A DNA stretch of 64,000 bases from Desulfobacteraceae bacterium (GCA_013003715.1 JABDIN010000107.1:1-64000); one strand, 5' to 3'; shown: positions 27,525 to 37,297, counted from the stretch's first letter. Program-made: numbers and translations. Notes: generated by a model from the letters alone, not told the origin.

Positions 27525-30287
27525 ATGCTCGATACCCGGATCATACTCGTCATTTCGTTCGGCTATATGGGACTCTTGTTCGCCATCGCCTACTACGGCG
27601 ACAAACGGGCGGATGCCGGACGAAGTATCATCAGCAATCCTTATATCTACGCCTTGTCCCTTGCCGTGTATTGCACGGCATGGACATTCTACGGCAGCGT
27701 GGGACGGGCGGTGGCGGCCGGTCCGGGATTCCTGACCATTTATATCGGCCCGACCCTGATGGCGGTTTTGGGGTGGTCGGTGATTCGTAAAATCGTACGG
27801 ATCAGCAAACTCCACAGAATCACCAGTATCGCGGATTTCATCGCCTCCCGCTATGGCAAGAGCACCACCCTCGGCGGTGTGGTGACCATCATCGCAGTGC
27901 TGGGCATCGTACCGTATATCTCCCTGCAGCTTAAAGCCATCTCCACCAGCTTTTTCCTGATCAAAAGCTATCCGCTGCTCAACGTCCCCAAAGATCTGCA
28001 TGCCATGACCTTCATTACCGATAACGCCTTTTATGTGGCCATACTGCTGGCGGTGTTCGCCATATTATTCGGTACACGGCACCTGGAGACCACCGAACGC
28101 CATGAGGGCCTGGTTGCCGCCATTGCCTTTGAATCCGTGGTCAAGCTGATGGCCTTTCTCGTTCTGGGTGTTTTTGTCACCTATGGGATCTACAATGGTT
28201 TCCAGGATTTGATGCACCAGGCCGGCAACAATGCAAAACTGCGGGAATTGTTCACCCTGAACTCCGACACCAGCAATTTCACGGACTGGACGGTGTATGT
28301 TTTCCTGTCGATGATGGCGGTGATTTTTCTGCCGCGACAATTTCAATTGACCGTGGTGGAAAATGTGAACGAGGACCACTTGAATAAGGCGATCTGGCTG
28401 TTTCCGCTCTATTTGCTGGCCATCAATATTTTCGTTTTGCCGGTGGCCTTTGCCGGTATTCTGCACTTTCAAAAAGCCGGGGTGGACGCGGATACCTTTG
28501 TGCTGACGCTTCCCATGGCCATGCAGCAGAAATCATTGGCCATATTTGTCTTCATCGGCGGATTGTCGGCGGCGACCGGGATGGTCATCGTGGAGACCAT
28601 CGCTCTTTCCACAATGATCTGCAATGATCTGGTCATGCCTGTTTTGCTCCGGATGCATTTTCTGGGGCTCACCCGGAAAAAAGACCTGACAGCATATCTG
28701 CTGACCATTCGGCGGGGGAGTATCCTGCTGGTGCTGCTTCTGGGGTACGCCTATTTTCGTCTCGTGGGTGAATTCTATACCCTGGTTTCCATCGGACTGG
28801 TGTCGTTTGCGGCGGTGGCCCAGTTCGCCCCGGCGGTGCTGGGCGGTATCTTCTGGAAGCGGGGGACCCGGTCCGGGGCATTATGGGGACTGGTGGCCGG
28901 ATTTTCATTCTGGCTGTATACACTGGTACTCCCTTCGCTGTCCCAGGTGGGCATCCTCTCTCCGGTCTTTATCACCGACGGTCCCTTCGGCATTGCACTC
29001 TTGAAACCGTTCAATTTGTTCGGATTGACGGGGTTCGACCATATCGCCCATGCCGTATTCTGGAGCATCCTCGCCAATGTCGGCGTATTTATCTGCGTGT
29101 CGCTGTTTACCTTTCAAACCACCATCGAGCACACCCAGGCCGCCATGTTCGTCGATGTTTTCAAATATTCGGGTGATACCGAAAAATCAAGCATCTGGCG
29201 TGGCACCGCCGCGGTGGACGACCTGATATCCCTGCTCAACCGTTTTCTGGGAAAGGAGCGAACCATTGAGGTCATGGCGGGATATGGTGAAAAGCGCAAT
29301 TTCGACTGGAAACAGTCGCCGACCGCCGATCCCGATCTGGTCAGCCATGTGGAAAAACTGCTGGCCGGCGCCATCGGGTCCGCCTCCGCCCGGGTGATGG
29401 TGGCCAGTGTGGTCACCGAGGAACCCCTGGGCATCCATGAAGTGATGGATATCCTCGATGAAACACGCCAGGTGATTCTCTACAGCCGTGAACTCGAAAA
29501 GGCCACGTCCGACCTGAAAGCGGCCAATGAGCGGTTGGAGGAGTTGGACAAGCTCAAGGATGAGTTTATTTCAACGGTGTCCCACGAGTTTCGGACCCCC
29601 CTGACCTCCATCCGGTCCCTGGCCGAGATATTGCACGATAATCCGGGGCTTGCGCCGGATCGACTTGAGAAATTCACTGAAATCATCATCAATGAAACCC
29701 GGCGGTTGAATCGGATGATCCGTGAGATCCTTGATTTTCAGAAGGTTGAATCCGGGAAAATGCAATGGCATATCGATATCGTGGACCTGCGCCAGGTGGT
29801 GGAAGATGCCATCGCCAGTACACAGCAATTGGTGGAAGAACGGCAGATCACCCTCGATATTCAACTGGCGCCCAAGGTCCCCCGGATATCCGGAGACCGC
29901 GACCGCTTGATTCAGGTGATGGTCAACCTGATATCCAATGCCGTAAAATACAGCCGCCCGAAGACCGGGAAGATACGTATCCGGCTCGTGGAACACAAGG
30001 ATACCCTTCGGGTGGATGTAATCGACAATGGTATCGGTATATCAAAGACCGACCAGAAGATAATTTTCGATAAATTCCGGCAGGTTAAGGATGATGCCAA
30101 GGGGCGTCCGGCCGGAACCGGTCTGGGGCTGGCCATCACCAAACGAATCGTTGAACTGCATGCCGGGAGGATTCGTGTTAAAAGCAGGCCCGGCCGGGGA
30201 TCGGTTTTCAGCTTTACCATTCCCGTCAAAAGTCCCCGGCGAAACGGATTTCTCTCCCGGAAATTTACCGGGCAACCGGGAAGCTAG
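27525..30287 (+). CDS. SLC5 sodium/solute symporter fused to STAC domain and histidine kinase (CrbS/CbrA-like)
   Basis: 920 residues. Roughly 1-530 is a 12-13 helix sodium:solute symporter (SSS) module. About 560-620 is STAC-like (VDDLISLLNRFLGKERTIEV). About 640-690 is a coiled coil leading to the H-box STVSHEFRTPLTSIRSLA with the phospho-accepting histidine near 687. About 800-910 is HATPase_c with NLISNAVKYS, DVIDNGIGIS and GTGLGLAITK. No PAS domain is seen. Such proteins couple carbon-source uptake or binding to a phosphorelay, acetate or histidine in known cases. No response regulator gene is in the neighbourhood. The lutABC operon converges on it, which suggests but does not prove a link to lactate or acetate. 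Confidence 0.9.
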   Translation: MLDTRIILVISFGYMGLLFAIAYYGDKRADAGRSIISNPYIYALSLAVYCTAWTFYGSVGRAVAAGPGFLTIYIGPTLMAVLGWSVIRKIVRISKLHRITSIADFIASRYGKSTTLGGVVTIIAVLGIVPYISLQLKAISTSFFLIKSYPLLNVPKDLHAMTFITDNAFYVAILLAVFAILFGTRHLETTERHEGLVAAIAFESVVKLMAFLVLGVFVTYGIYNGFQDLMHQAGNNAKLRELFTLNSDTSNFTDWTVYVFLSMMAVIFLPRQFQLTVVENVNEDHLNKAIWLFPLYLLAINIFVLPVAFAGILHFQKAGVDADTFVLTLPMAMQQKSLAIFVFIGGLSAATGMVIVETIALSTMICNDLVMPVLLRMHFLGLTRKKDLTAYLLTIRRGSILLVLLLGYAYFRLVGEFYTLVSIGLVSFAAVAQFAPAVLGGIFWKRGTRSGALWGLVAGFSFWLYTLVLPSLSQVGILSPVFITDGPFGIALLKPFNLFGLTGFDHIAHAVFWSILANVGVFICVSLFTFQTTIEHTQAAMFVDVFKYSGDTEKSSIWRGTAAVDDLISLLNRFLGKERTIEVMAGYGEKRNFDWKQSPTADPDLVSHVEKLLAGAIGSASARVMVASVVTEEPLGIHEVMDILDETRQVILYSRELEKATSDLKAANERLEELDKLKDEFISTVSHEFRTPLTSIRSLAEILHDNPGLAPDRLEKFTEIIINETRRLNRMIREILDFQKVESGKMQWHIDIVDLRQVVEDAIASTQQLVEERQITLDIQLAPKVPRISGDRDRLIQVMVNLISNAVKYSRPKTGKIRIRLVEHKDTLRVDVIDNGIGISKTDQKIIFDKFRQVKDDAKGRPAGTGLGLAITKRIVELHAGRIRVKSRPGRGSVFSFTIPVKSPRRNGFLSRKFTGQPGS

Positions 30288-30316
30288 ACCTTGTCCGGTT
30301 CAAGCCCTTTTCAGGT

Positions 30317-31093
30317 TCACTCACCCCGGAGGATGAACAGGCAGACCTGGCGCGGACCATGGGCGCCGTGGACCAGGGTGGCTTCAATGTCGGCGGTTTT
30401 GCTGGGGCCCGACACAAAGGTCATTGCGTTGGTGACAGTGTCCATTCCTTGCCTGAATTCGTCGGACAATATGGCGTACAATTCCGTGAAATCCAGAAGG
30501 AGCTGGTTCATGGTCATCGCCGCCATGTGAATCGACGGCAGCAGGGACACGATCCGGGGGTGGTCCGGCCGGTTCCGCAGCACAAGGGTACCGGTGTCCG
30601 CCAGGCAGAAATCGGCAGCCGTAATACCCACGGTGGCCTTTGCCGCCCTGGTTTTAAATTCATCGCATTCCGCATTCGAAAAATCGTCGGCCGCCGATAC
30701 CGCCACCGGTGGATAATAAAGGGGGACGTTCAACCGGGAAAGGGCGGCATCCAGCTCCAGACGCTCCAGGAGCGGGTGGCGCCAGGCCGTAACCGTCTTT
30801 TTGTCGCCCCACTCGGGATCGGCCTGTTCGATCCGCGCCATCATGGCCGATCGCATCCGGTCGGCTGTGTCTGTGAACTCAACCCCTAAATTGATTTCCG
30901 GTGCCGCCGTTTTGAGAATGTCCGCCAGCGCTGAGAAATCGGCATCCTGCCGATTCCGGGTGCGCTTTATCGCGGACCGGATCTGATCGGTGAACCCGAG
31001 ATCAGGCGTGGTCAGCGGTTTGCCCGACCGGTTCGACCGGCCCAGCGCACGTCGCACACGGGACAGGAACTGCTGTTCATTGTGTTCGGCCAT
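30317..31093 (-). CDS. lutC: LutC-type lactate utilization protein
   Basis: 258 residues starting at the ATG that follows an excellent AGGAGGA site. A longer upstream frame overlaps lutB and is spurious. LUD-domain features include ITAADFCLADTGTLVL near residue 166, RIVSLLPSIHMAAM near 187, and FVSGPSKTADIEATLVHGAHGP at the end, all typical of LutC/YkgG. It is the third subunit of the LutABC iron-sulfur lactate dehydrogenase complex, last gene of a three-gene operon read right to left. Confidence 0.9.
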   Translation of the reverse strand: MAEHNEQQFLSRVRRALGRSNRSGKPLTTPDLGFTDQIRSAIKRTRNRQDADFSALADILKTAAPEINLGVEFTDTADRMRSAMMARIEQADPEWGDKKTVTAWRHPLLERLELDAALSRLNVPLYYPPVAVSAADDFSNAECDEFKTRAAKATVGITAADFCLADTGTLVLRNRPDHPRIVSLLPSIHMAAMTMNQLLLDFTELYAILSDEFRQGMDTVTNAMTFVSGPSKTADIEATLVHGAHGPRQVCLFILRGE

Positions 31094-31131
31094 ATACGGA
31101 TCCTCCTCCCTTGATCTGGCGCCGGGCGGTT

Positions 31132-32553
31132 TTATGGGTTTCGGATTTTTCGCGTGAAACTGATGTCCGCCAGCGGCATCATATCCCGTTTGCGTGTCCA
31201 GGTGTTGAACGGCGGCGGCAGACGGCGGATCATATTGCCTTCCATGGGCAATAACCGCTGGATGTGGGCGCAGGTGCGAAAAGCGGCATCGTAGAGGGGC
31301 GGATGCGTCACCAGAAAAGACCAGATGCCCATGGCCGCCCGTTCCGCCATGCCGTCCGGTTTTACCTGCCAGTGTTCGTCTCCATAGGCCAGCTTTTCCC
31401 GCAAGGCGACAAGCATGCGGGGGATGTCCAGATCCACGGGACATGCTGCCTTGCAGGCGCCGCAAAGGGTCTCGCCACGGCAAAGGTGACGGCCGTTGTT
31501 GATGCCGGTCAGCAGCGGGGTGACGACGGCGCCCACCGGACCGACATAGGCGGCGCCATAGGCGTGACCGCCGATTTTGCGATACACTGGGCACACATTC
31601 AGGCACCCCGCGCACCGGATGCATCCCAGGATTTCCCGGAAGGTGGTGTCCCCGAGGATTTTTGTCCGGCCGTTGTCCAGGACCACGAGGTGAAACGCGT
31701 CCGGACCGTCCAACTGACCGGGTGCCCGCGGTCCGCCGATATGGCTGACGTAAGTGGAAATCTTCTGGGCAGCGGCCCCCCGGCACAGCAACCGGATCAT
31801 GATATCCAGGTCGAACAGGTTCGCCACGATTCGTTCCATGCCCATGATGGCGACATGTACGCGGGGCAGGGTGGTCGTCATCCGGATGTTGCCCTCATTG
31901 GATACCAGGACGGCATGACCGGTTTCGGCACACGCAAGATTGCATCCGGTGATACCCATGTCGGCGGAGATGAACTTGTCACGCAGCGCCCGGCGGGCAA
32001 TGCGGGTCAGCTCCGATGGGTTTTCCGTGTAGGTCACGCCCAGTTTTTCAGTGAACAGACGCCCGATATCCCGACGGATTTTGTGGATAGCCGGTGCAAT
32101 CATGTGCGATGGCGGTTCTCCGGCCATTTGCACCAGGTATTCGCCGAGGTCGGTTTCCACTGTTTCGATGCCTGCTGATTCCAGTGCCGGGTTCAGGTTG
32201 ATCTCCTCGGTGATCATGGATTTGCCCTTGACCACCCGGCGCACACCATTTTTTTCAGCCACTTCCAGGCAATAATTCACCGCCGCGGCCGCATCTTTCG
32301 CAAAGTAAACAGAGCCGCCGTTTTCCCGAACTTTACCGGCCAGTTGTCTGAGCAGCCCGTCCAGGTTGTCGATGGCCGACATCCGCATCTCATGGGCTTT
32401 CAGGCGAAGCGCCGGGCCTTCCTTCAATCGCTGATAGGCCTCGGCCGTGCCCTTGCCCAATCGTTCCTGGAGATTGGCGATGGAAGCCTGCAACGTCGGA
32501 TTCGAGATTGCCCTCCGTGCGCCTTGCCGGTAATTTTCAGGGTTATGGGTCAT
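31132..32553 (-). CDS. lutB: LutB-type iron-sulfur subunit of lactate oxidation complex
   Basis: 473 residues, usual LutB length. The N-terminal two thirds form the LUD domain (KGKSMITEEINLNPAL near 132; GITGCNLACAETGHAVLVSNEG near 205). Near 310-370 come two ferredoxin-type clusters, CIRCAGCLNVCPVY and CGACKAACPVDLDIP. Electrons from L-lactate pass through these clusters. It precedes lutC by 38 bp and follows lutA by 61 bp, all on the reverse strand. Confidence 0.93.
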   Translation of the reverse strand: MTHNPENYRQGARRAISNPTLQASIANLQERLGKGTAEAYQRLKEGPALRLKAHEMRMSAIDNLDGLLRQLAGKVRENGGSVYFAKDAAAAVNYCLEVAEKNGVRRVVKGKSMITEEINLNPALESAGIETVETDLGEYLVQMAGEPPSHMIAPAIHKIRRDIGRLFTEKLGVTYTENPSELTRIARRALRDKFISADMGITGCNLACAETGHAVLVSNEGNIRMTTTLPRVHVAIMGMERIVANLFDLDIMIRLLCRGAAAQKISTYVSHIGGPRAPGQLDGPDAFHLVVLDNGRTKILGDTTFREILGCIRCAGCLNVCPVYRKIGGHAYGAAYVGPVGAVVTPLLTGINNGRHLCRGETLCGACKAACPVDLDIPRMLVALREKLAYGDEHWQVKPDGMAERAAMGIWSFLVTHPPLYDAAFRTCAHIQRLLPMEGNMIRRLPPPFNTWTRKRDMMPLADISFTRKIRNP

Positions 32554-32614
32554 TTGGGGATTCCGGGTTGCGTATGTTTCAGATTCTGAACAGCCTGACG
32601 TGTTTGTCCGGACA

Positions 32615-33346
32615 TCATCCGGCCAGCACCTGGGCGAGGTGGCGGACCTTTATGTCGATTGAACGCCGGTTGAGCCTGCCCTGGATGTTCAGCAGGCATC
32701 CCATGTCGCATCCCACCAGTGTATCCGCACCCGTTGCCAGAACCTGTTCTATTTTTTCATCCAGAATGGATGTGGATATCTCCGGGTATTTGACTGAAAA
32801 CAAACCACCGAAACCGCAGCAGCGGTCTGCGTCCGTCATGTCGATAAACTCGGCTTTCCGGATATTCCGGATCAACCGGCGGGGCTGGTGATCGATGCCC
32901 AGACCGAAATTCAAATGGCAGGACGCATGATACGTCAACCGGCCCTCGTACTCGGCCTGCACATCTTCGGTCCGGATCACATCAACCAGAAATTCTGAAA
33001 ATTCATAGGTTTTTTTCGCGATTTCCACCGCCTGGCGCCACAGGTCTGTTTCAACCTTGAAAAGTTGCGGGTAACCATGGCGGATCATATGCACACATGA
33101 ACCGGAAGGGCATACAATCACCTCGGCGGATTTGAAGAGACGGATAAAATGTCGTGCCGCTTTTTCGGCGGCCCTGCTGTACCCTGCATTGTACGCGGGC
33201 TGACCGCAGCAGGTTTGATCGGGTGGAATGGTTATGGCAATGTTCAACCGGTCCAGCACCCTGACCACACCATCGCCCACTTCCGGATACATCCGGTCGA
33301 CAATACACGGGATAAATATAGACACGCGGTTAAAATCTGGTTTCAT
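32615..33346 (-). CDS. lutA: LutA-type Fe-S oxidoreductase (CCG domains)
   Basis: 243 residues with two cysteine-rich CCG-type domains. The first has TCCGQPAYNAG near residue 41 and CPSGSCVHMIRHGY near 78; the second has ASCHLNFGLG near 141 and RCCGFGGLFSVKYPEIS near 178. This is the LutA/YkgE subunit that hands electrons from the lactate complex on to the respiratory chain. First gene of lutABC. The upstream stretch holds a family B repeat, so its promoter may lie in that divergent region. Confidence 0.92.
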   Translation of the reverse strand: MKPDFNRVSIFIPCIVDRMYPEVGDGVVRVLDRLNIAITIPPDQTCCGQPAYNAGYSRAAEKAARHFIRLFKSAEVIVCPSGSCVHMIRHGYPQLFKVETDLWRQAVEIAKKTYEFSEFLVDVIRTEDVQAEYEGRLTYHASCHLNFGLGIDHQPRRLIRNIRKAEFIDMTDADRCCGFGGLFSVKYPEISTSILDEKIEQVLATGADTLVGCDMGCLLNIQGRLNRRSIDIKVRHLAQVLAG

Positions 33347-33540
33347 GTTGTGTTGTGCCGGGAATTGGATTTGCAGCTATTGTTTTCATCATTTGGCTGA
33401 ACCCTGAGGCTGCGAGGTCGAGTTGAACCTAACCCCATCGGAAAGAGGATGTCAATCTATCTTTCCCCTGCCCGGCGGGGTGATCGCATGTAGATTTGAC
33501 ATGGCCTCAGATACTTACAAATATTGGTATTCTTTGATAC

Positions 33541-33608
33541 ATCGTACGATTATAATTTCAAATGACAACATCCAAATGCCAAATGGCGGAATGCTGTCGT
33601 TTTAAGAT
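33541..33608 (+). repeat. Family B dispersed repeat (forward copy)
   Basis: ATCGTACGATTATAATTTCAAATGACAACAT then CCAAATGCCAAATGGCGGAATGCTGTCG. The first bases match, inverted, the far end of the 34.7 kb copy. The orphan kinase gene lies between this copy and that one. Confidence 0.72.
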
Positions 33609-33684
33609 CCCACCATTGTCCGATCCGCGCCTCCGGTATAAAAACGCCGCCGAAACGGAATTATTTTTAAAAAAACAAACATTT

Positions 33685-33700
33685 TGTGACCTAGGTCACA
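33685..33700. promoter_or_regulatory. Perfect CRP-type palindrome TGTGACCTAGGTCACA
   Basis: A 16 bp perfect palindrome matching TGTGA-N6-TCACA, the E. coli CRP half-site spacing. It lies 110 bp before the orphan kinase start. A TATGAT hexamer at 33731-33736 could be the -10, with no good -35, as in activator-dependent promoters. A Crp/Fnr protein and a class III cyclase are encoded in this window. Binding is an inference. Confidence 0.6.
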
Positions 33701-33809
33701 TTCTTATCCATATGCCTGTGCTATTACCATTATGATAATGCAGTTGGAACATATTGAACCTGATTCCCGGATTCAGAGCTAACCCATCACCGGACAAAGG
33801 AAGGTTGTG

Positions 33810-34589
33810 ATGTCTGATAAACCGAGTTACGAAGAACTAGAAGCGCGTGTACTGCAACTTGAACTGGAAAAAGAGGAATCCGTCCGAACCCTGGCCGGCG
33901 GTGTTGCCCATGGTTTTAACAACTTGTTGATGGGCATCCAGGGCAGTGTCTCGCTACTGGCGTTGGATGCCGATATGGACACCGCTACCCGGGAACACCT
34001 GGACCGGATAGAGCATTGCGTCAGTGAAATGTCCCGCCTGACCGATCAGCTTGTCGGGTTTGCCCGCTGCGGTAAATATGAGACCAAACAGCTACAACTC
34101 AATCAGGTGATTGATACCGTGACAGACGCCGTCATGCGGGAAAACGGCCATTTACGGGTGGAAAAGGAGCTTCAGGAAAGGCTGTGGCCCATTCTGGGCG
34201 ATCCGTCCCAGATCAAACTGGTGATTTTCAACCTCTTGTTAAATGCAAAACAGTCCATGCCCGGCACCGGCAGTATCCTGCTTTCCACCCGGAACCTGAT
34301 GATCGACGGCAATTCGAACGGGTTCCGATTCAGCGGCAACCGGCCTTTTGTGGAATTGATCATCAGGGATACAGGCAACGGCATGGATGCGGAAACGCTT
34401 CAACACATATTCGAGCCCTTTTTCAGCACCCATCGGAGAGGTTTGGGTAAAGGATTGGGGCTGGCCTCGACCCGGGGCATCGTCGCCAACCACCATGGTT
34501 ATATCTATGCAGACAGCAAACAAGGGGAGGGGAGCCGGTTCACCATCTTCCTGCCCGCTGCCCTGGATGCCGTGCCGGATGGACAATAG
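33810..34589 (+). CDS. Minimal orphan histidine kinase with altered H-box
   Basis: 259 residues from the ATG after AAAGGAAGG (a GTG lies one codon upstream). It starts SDKPSYEELEARVLQLELE, a coiled coil, with no PAS or membrane part. The H-box reads GGVAHGFNNLLMGIQG, where His34 is followed by glycine in place of the usual Asp or Glu. ATPase motifs look complete: NLLLNAKQSM, IIRDTGNGMD, IFEPFFSTHRRGLGKGLGLA. A cytoplasmic NtrB-like kinase with no receiver gene nearby. The substitution may reduce or change kinase activity, since that acidic residue normally aids catalysis. Confidence 0.88.
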   Translation: MSDKPSYEELEARVLQLELEKEESVRTLAGGVAHGFNNLLMGIQGSVSLLALDADMDTATREHLDRIEHCVSEMSRLTDQLVGFARCGKYETKQLQLNQVIDTVTDAVMRENGHLRVEKELQERLWPILGDPSQIKLVIFNLLLNAKQSMPGTGSILLSTRNLMIDGNSNGFRFSGNRPFVELIIRDTGNGMDAETLQHIFEPFFSTHRRGLGKGLGLASTRGIVANHHGYIYADSKQGEGSRFTIFLPAALDAVPDGQ

Positions 34590-34623
34590 TCCGGGTGCTG
34601 GCGGACGGCAGTGCAGGGAAGAG

Positions 34624-34655
34624 GTAATGTCAAATGGCGGAATGCTGTCGTTTTA
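34624..34655 (+). repeat. Family B partial repeat (forward copy)
   Basis: GTAATGTCAAATGGCGGAATGCTGTCGTTT, a partial copy lacking the middle AAATGACAAAATCC. It immediately follows the kinase stop. Confidence 0.6.
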
Positions 34656-34696
34656 TCTTCACTTTATAATCAATATGATCAATTCGATCCTTATTA

Positions 34697-34775
34697 TCGA
34701 TAGAATACCTTCATTTGACATTTGAGCTTTGTCATTTGACATTATAACAATGCCCTGTATCATCGTACGAACGAT
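34697..34775 (-). repeat. Family B dispersed repeat (reverse copy)
   Basis: TTATCGATAGAATACCTTCATTTGACATTTGAGC then TTTGTCATTTGACATTATAA and ATGCCCTGTATCATCGTACGA. Inverted relative to the 33.54 kb copy; with it, it brackets the kinase gene. Confidence 0.7.
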
Positions 34776-34858
34776 ATTTTAAAGTATCTGATATCATGCC
34801 GAATCCACTTGCGATCACCCCGTGGACGGCAGTGCGGACATGAGTGCTGCGGCGCCCT

Positions 34859-36253
34859 TTAAGGTTTGGTGACGCTCATGCCGTCCTTGGTATCCTGAAC
34901 CTGGTATCCCAACGCAGCGATCTCATCCCGCAGTTGATCGGACAATGCCCAGTCTTTTTCGCGACGTGCCTTGATCCTCGCTTCCATTTTCCGTTGCACT
35001 TCGGCCGGGAGCGCCTCGGCCTGATCGACATCGGCCATGTCCAGCCCCATCACCCGATCGACATTGAGTATGGTGGCCAGTTTAATGCTGCTTTCCAGAT
35101 CGGATTTGAGTGTTTCCTGCACCACGGCCATGGCCCGGGGCATATTCAGGTCATCGTTTACGGCATTCCGGAATTTTGCCGTGTATGTCTCATCCGGTTT
35201 CCCCGGCCGGGATCCAGCCGCTTTCATGACGGTGCGGACCTGATTTTTCAGATGGGTCAAGCCGTTTTGAGCGGCCTGTACGGACGCCTCGCTATGTTCC
35301 ATGGGCTTTCGATAATGGGTCTGGAAGGCAGCAAACCGGTACACCAGGGGATCGATGCCCCGGTCGATGAAGGTGGCATCGAGGGTCAGGAAATTACCGG
35401 CACTTTTGGCCATTTTTTTTCCGCCGCTGATATTTAAAAATGCCCCATGCATCCAGAAGTTGAAAAACCGTTCATCTGTGGCTGCTTCGGATTGGGCGAT
35501 TTCGTTGGTGTGGTGCACATCGATATGATCCGTGCCACCGCAGTGAATATCCAGCCGCCCCTGCAGGTGTTTCATGCTCATGGCCGAGCATTCGATATGC
35601 CAGCCGGGAAATCCGACGCCCCAGGGTGACGCCCATTCCATCTGCCGCTTCACACCCGATGGTGAGAACTTCCACAGCGCAAAGTCCGTGGCGTTGCGTT
35701 TCTCCGGATTTTTTTCCACCCGGGCGCCTTCCTGCAGGGCATCAAGATTTTGATGCGATAATTTCGTATAGCCGTCGAATTTGCTGGTATCAAAATAGAT
35801 CCCGTCACTGGTGCCATAGGTAAAGCCTTTTTCTTCCAGTGTTTGAATGAGGCGAATCTGCTCGGCAATGGTATCGGTGGCCTTGCACCAGATGTCCGGA
35901 TCCAGGATGTTCAAGTGTTTGAGATCCCGTTTAAACGCCTGGGTGTAGAATTCGGCGATTTCCCAGGCGGATTTGCCTTCACGCCGGGCACCGTTTTCCA
36001 TTTTGTCGTTCCCCATGTCCCGGTCGCCGGTCAGATGTCCGACATCGGTAATGTTCATCACGTGTTCGACTTTATACCCATTGTAAAGGAGGACGCGTTT
36101 CAGGATATCTTCGAACAGGTAAGTGCGCAGATTTCCGATATGGGCGAAATTATATACGGTCGGCCCGCAGGTGTAGAGGCCCACTTCCTCTTTTCGGATG
36201 GGATTGAAAGCCTCTTTTTGTCTGGTCAAGGTGTTGAAGAGATAAAGCGTCAT
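34859..36253 (-). CDS. cysS: Cysteinyl-tRNA synthetase
   Basis: 464 residues from the ATG preceded by GGAG; the longer open frame upstream runs into lgt and is not real. Class I synthetase motifs: the zinc/Cys site in [15 protein letters not shown] near residue 27 (HIGN), and [10 protein letters not shown] near 270 (KMSKS-type loop). Other hallmarks are [13 protein letters not shown] and the zinc histidine in [13 protein letters not shown]. Charges tRNA-Cys with cysteine. It ends with the usual anticodon-binding helical domain. Confidence 0.97.
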   Translation of the reverse strand: MTLYLFNTLTRQKEAFNPIRKEEVGLYTCGPTVYNFAHIGNLRTYLFEDILKRVLLYNGYKVEHVMNITDVGHLTGDRDMGNDKMENGARREGKSAWEIAEFYTQAFKRDLKHLNILDPDIWCKATDTIAEQIRLIQTLEEKGFTYGTSDGIYFDTSKFDGYTKLSHQNLDALQEGARVEKNPEKRNATDFALWKFSPSGVKRQMEWASPWGVGFPGWHIECSAMSMKHLQGRLDIHCGGTDHIDVHHTNEIAQSEAATDERFFNFWMHGAFLNISGGKKMAKSAGNFLTLDATFIDRGIDPLVYRFAAFQTHYRKPMEHSEASVQAAQNGLTHLKNQVRTVMKAAGSRPGKPDETYTAKFRNAVNDDLNMPRAMAVVQETLKSDLESSIKLATILNVDRVMGLDMADVDQAEALPAEVQRKMEARIKARREKDWALSDQLRDEIAALGYQVQDTKDGMSVTKP

Positions 36254-36330
36254 GATCTGCTCCGGAAGTTGTATGGCACACGTATCGACGGCCGTTTCCG
36301 TCCGTTGCACACGGTCCGTTTGATTCAGTT

Positions 36331-37188
36331 TTATTCGTTTTGTTTGGTTTTGTTCAGTTGATGAACAACTCCATACCAGCCCAGTGCCGCAAGCATCATC
36401 CCGGCGCACAGCAGCTGGCCCATGGAGAACGGCCCGGCCACCAGCCCCAGATGATCGTCCGGTTCCCTGGCGTATTCGATGAAAAATCGGACCAGGCCGT
36501 AACCGGCAAGATAGATGGATAACATTGCACCGGAAAGCCGAACGCGTTTGCGAATGGCCCATAGGATGGCGAACAGGAATATGCCTTCAAAAAAGGCTTC
36601 GTATAGTTGCGATGGATGGCGGAGAATACCGTCCTGTGCGGCTGGAAAATACATACCGTATACCGCATCGGTGGTCCGGCCGTACAGCTCGCCGTTGATG
36701 AAGTTTCCCAGCCGTCCGAAGGTATACCCCAACGGAATCGCCGGGATGACCAGGTCCGACATCTCCATGAACCCAAGCCCGTTTCGTTTGAGAAATATCA
36801 GGGCGCCGATGATAACGCCGATGAGTCCGCCATGGTAGGACATGCCGGTGATGCCGGTGAACCGCATCCCGTTGGAAAAGTCGAAGGGGATGATGATCTC
36901 CAGGGGATGGCCCAGATAATATGAAAAATTATAGAACACCACGTAACCCAGCCGGGCCCCGATCAGCAGGCCGAGGATCATGGCGGTCATCAAGCCCTGA
37001 ACCGTTTCCGATGAGATGGTGAATCGGTCCTCGTGCCGGACCCGGTAAATGATCAGTGCATATGTCAGACCAAAGGCGATAATGTACATGAGTCCATAAT
37101 AATGTATTTTCAGCGGACCCAGCGAGATGAATACCGGACTCATTTTTTCCGGTATGTGCTGCCAATATGTCAGGAACGAATTTGTCAT
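36331..37188 (-). CDS. lgt: Prolipoprotein diacylglyceryl transferase
   Basis: 285 residues, a seven-helix inner-membrane enzyme that adds diacylglycerol to the lipobox cysteine. Family signature [14 protein letters not shown] is near residue 160, with conserved [12 protein letters not shown] near 115 and GLMYIIAFG near 33. The start is fixed by similarity ([21 protein letters not shown] aligns with known Lgt starts); the ribosome site is weak. It lies upstream of cysS in the same direction, 77 bp apart. Confidence 0.95.
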   Translation of the reverse strand: MTNSFLTYWQHIPEKMSPVFISLGPLKIHYYGLMYIIAFGLTYALIIYRVRHEDRFTISSETVQGLMTAMILGLLIGARLGYVVFYNFSYYLGHPLEIIIPFDFSNGMRFTGITGMSYHGGLIGVIIGALIFLKRNGLGFMEMSDLVIPAIPLGYTFGRLGNFINGELYGRTTDAVYGMYFPAAQDGILRHPSQLYEAFFEGIFLFAILWAIRKRVRLSGAMLSIYLAGYGLVRFFIEYAREPDDHLGLVAGPFSMGQLLCAGMMLAALGWYGVVHQLNKTKQNE

Positions 37189-37297
37189 GATGTTTTCAAC
37201 CGCTGCCTTTCGAGCGTGGTGCGTTTATTCGAGTTCCATCAGGGATAGTCCCCTATATCGTTAAACGGTTTTCATATCAACGATTTATCCTGCGATC

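Noticed and set aside
31094-31786. N-terminal extension of the lutC frame
   Set aside because: It overlaps lutB coding sequence and encodes no family residues; the AGGAGGA site fixes the start at 31093.
33423-33605. Forward frame of 60 codons upstream of the orphan kinase
   Set aside because: Overlaps the family B repeat and has no supporting signal.
36254-36562. N-terminal extension of the cysS frame
   Set aside because: It overlaps lgt and the GGAG site fixes the start at 36253.
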